Source: UBA2773 sp964458715
GTDB taxonomy: Bacteria; Patescibacteriota; Minisyncoccia; Moranbacterales; DUUL01
DNA length: 5,071 nt
NCBI GenBank assembly: GCA_964458715.1
Contig: CAYWJP010000037.1
Span: forward strand, 1-5,071
Direction of reading: 5' to 3'
Below are positions 5,009 to 5,071 of the stretch, one piece after another (within the stretch, counting starts at the first letter, position 1; each line of letters starts with the position of its first letter). The notes beneath the pieces were generated by a model. It worked only from the letters and a program-made list of their open reading frames with translations. It was not told the DNA's origin and did not search any database. Position numbers and translations under genes: made by a program.

Positions 5009-5071
5009 TCAAAAGTCTGTATCAGTCCACCTCATTTTAGACAACAGATTATTATTTATTAAATAATCCAC
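5009..5071 (-). CDS. Possible 3' tail of a gene entering from the right edge
   Basis: One minus-strand frame is open from the window edge for 20 codons and ends in TGA at 5011-5009, giving a tail that ends in KMRWTDTDF. The other two minus-strand frames stop within the first few codons from the edge. The stretch is too short to exclude chance, and no family is recognisable. If real, it is the end of the gene upstream of parA on the same strand. The rest of 4976-5008 holds only the possible promoter described separately. Confidence 0.2.
   Translation of the reverse strand: MDYLINNNLLSKMRWTDTDF

Noticed and set aside
5051..5067. ATTATTTA-T-TAAATAAT palindrome near the right edge.
   Set aside because: Purely A/T with a one-base centre; easily expected from composition, and it lies in the possible tail of another gene.
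4735..5071. Chromosome origin (oriC) next to parAB, suggested by AT-rich DNA and a TAATCCAC sequence at the right edge (5064-5071) resembling a DnaA box.
   Set aside because: Only one imperfect, truncated box is visible and no cluster of TTATNCACA-like sites exists in the region.

Overview
The window is AT-rich DNA (about one third G+C by eye) with compact genes, very short gaps, and almost no recognisable Shine-Dalgarno sequences ahead of the start codons. Several intergenic spaces carry short GC-rich palindromes. Together with a short-form ParA, a ParB and small lineage-restricted membrane proteins, this suggests a member of the Candidate Phyla Radiation (Patescibacteria, perhaps a Parcubacteria-like lineage). 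That placement is an inference from style and gene content; no marker gene here settles it. The standard bacterial code fits: all long genes are free of internal TGA and one gene ends in TGA.

Layout. On the plus strand at the left edge is the 3' part of a multi-pass membrane protein that looks like the C-terminal portion of a GT39/PMT-like glycosyltransferase (2-775). It converges on a bidirectional intrinsic terminator (843-868) set among imperfect inverted copies of an intergenic repeat. All other genes lie on the minus strand. Read in transcription order from the right they are parA (4734-3976), parB (3953-2991), a small single-pass membrane protein of unknown function (2988-2560), an RNase HI-like gene (2526-2092) and a GDP-mannose-forming guanylyltransferase, manC (2013-937). 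parA, parB and the unknown gene are tightly packed and probably co-transcribed. rnhA follows after a small hairpin. manC is set off by a 78-nt gap that contains a long palindrome.

The right end (4735-5071) has no complete gene. It holds the most unusual structure of the window: an interrupted inverted repeat of about 216 bp (4760-4975) directly upstream of parA. Its outer arms end in an exact inverted 14-mer. A second arm pair lies inside them, and the core holds a GC-rich REP-like palindrome next to a hairpin whose short helices alternate with purine (G/A) internal loops. It could be a MITE-like intergenic element, a structured RNA, or a regulatory/partition site for the parAB operon.

Functionally, ParA (ATPase) and ParB (CTP-dependent clamp) form the chromosome segregation module. 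RNase HI removes RNA from RNA-DNA hybrids. ManC supplies GDP-mannose, the usual sugar donor source for surface glycan synthesis, to which the convergent membrane glycosyltransferase-like protein may also contribute.
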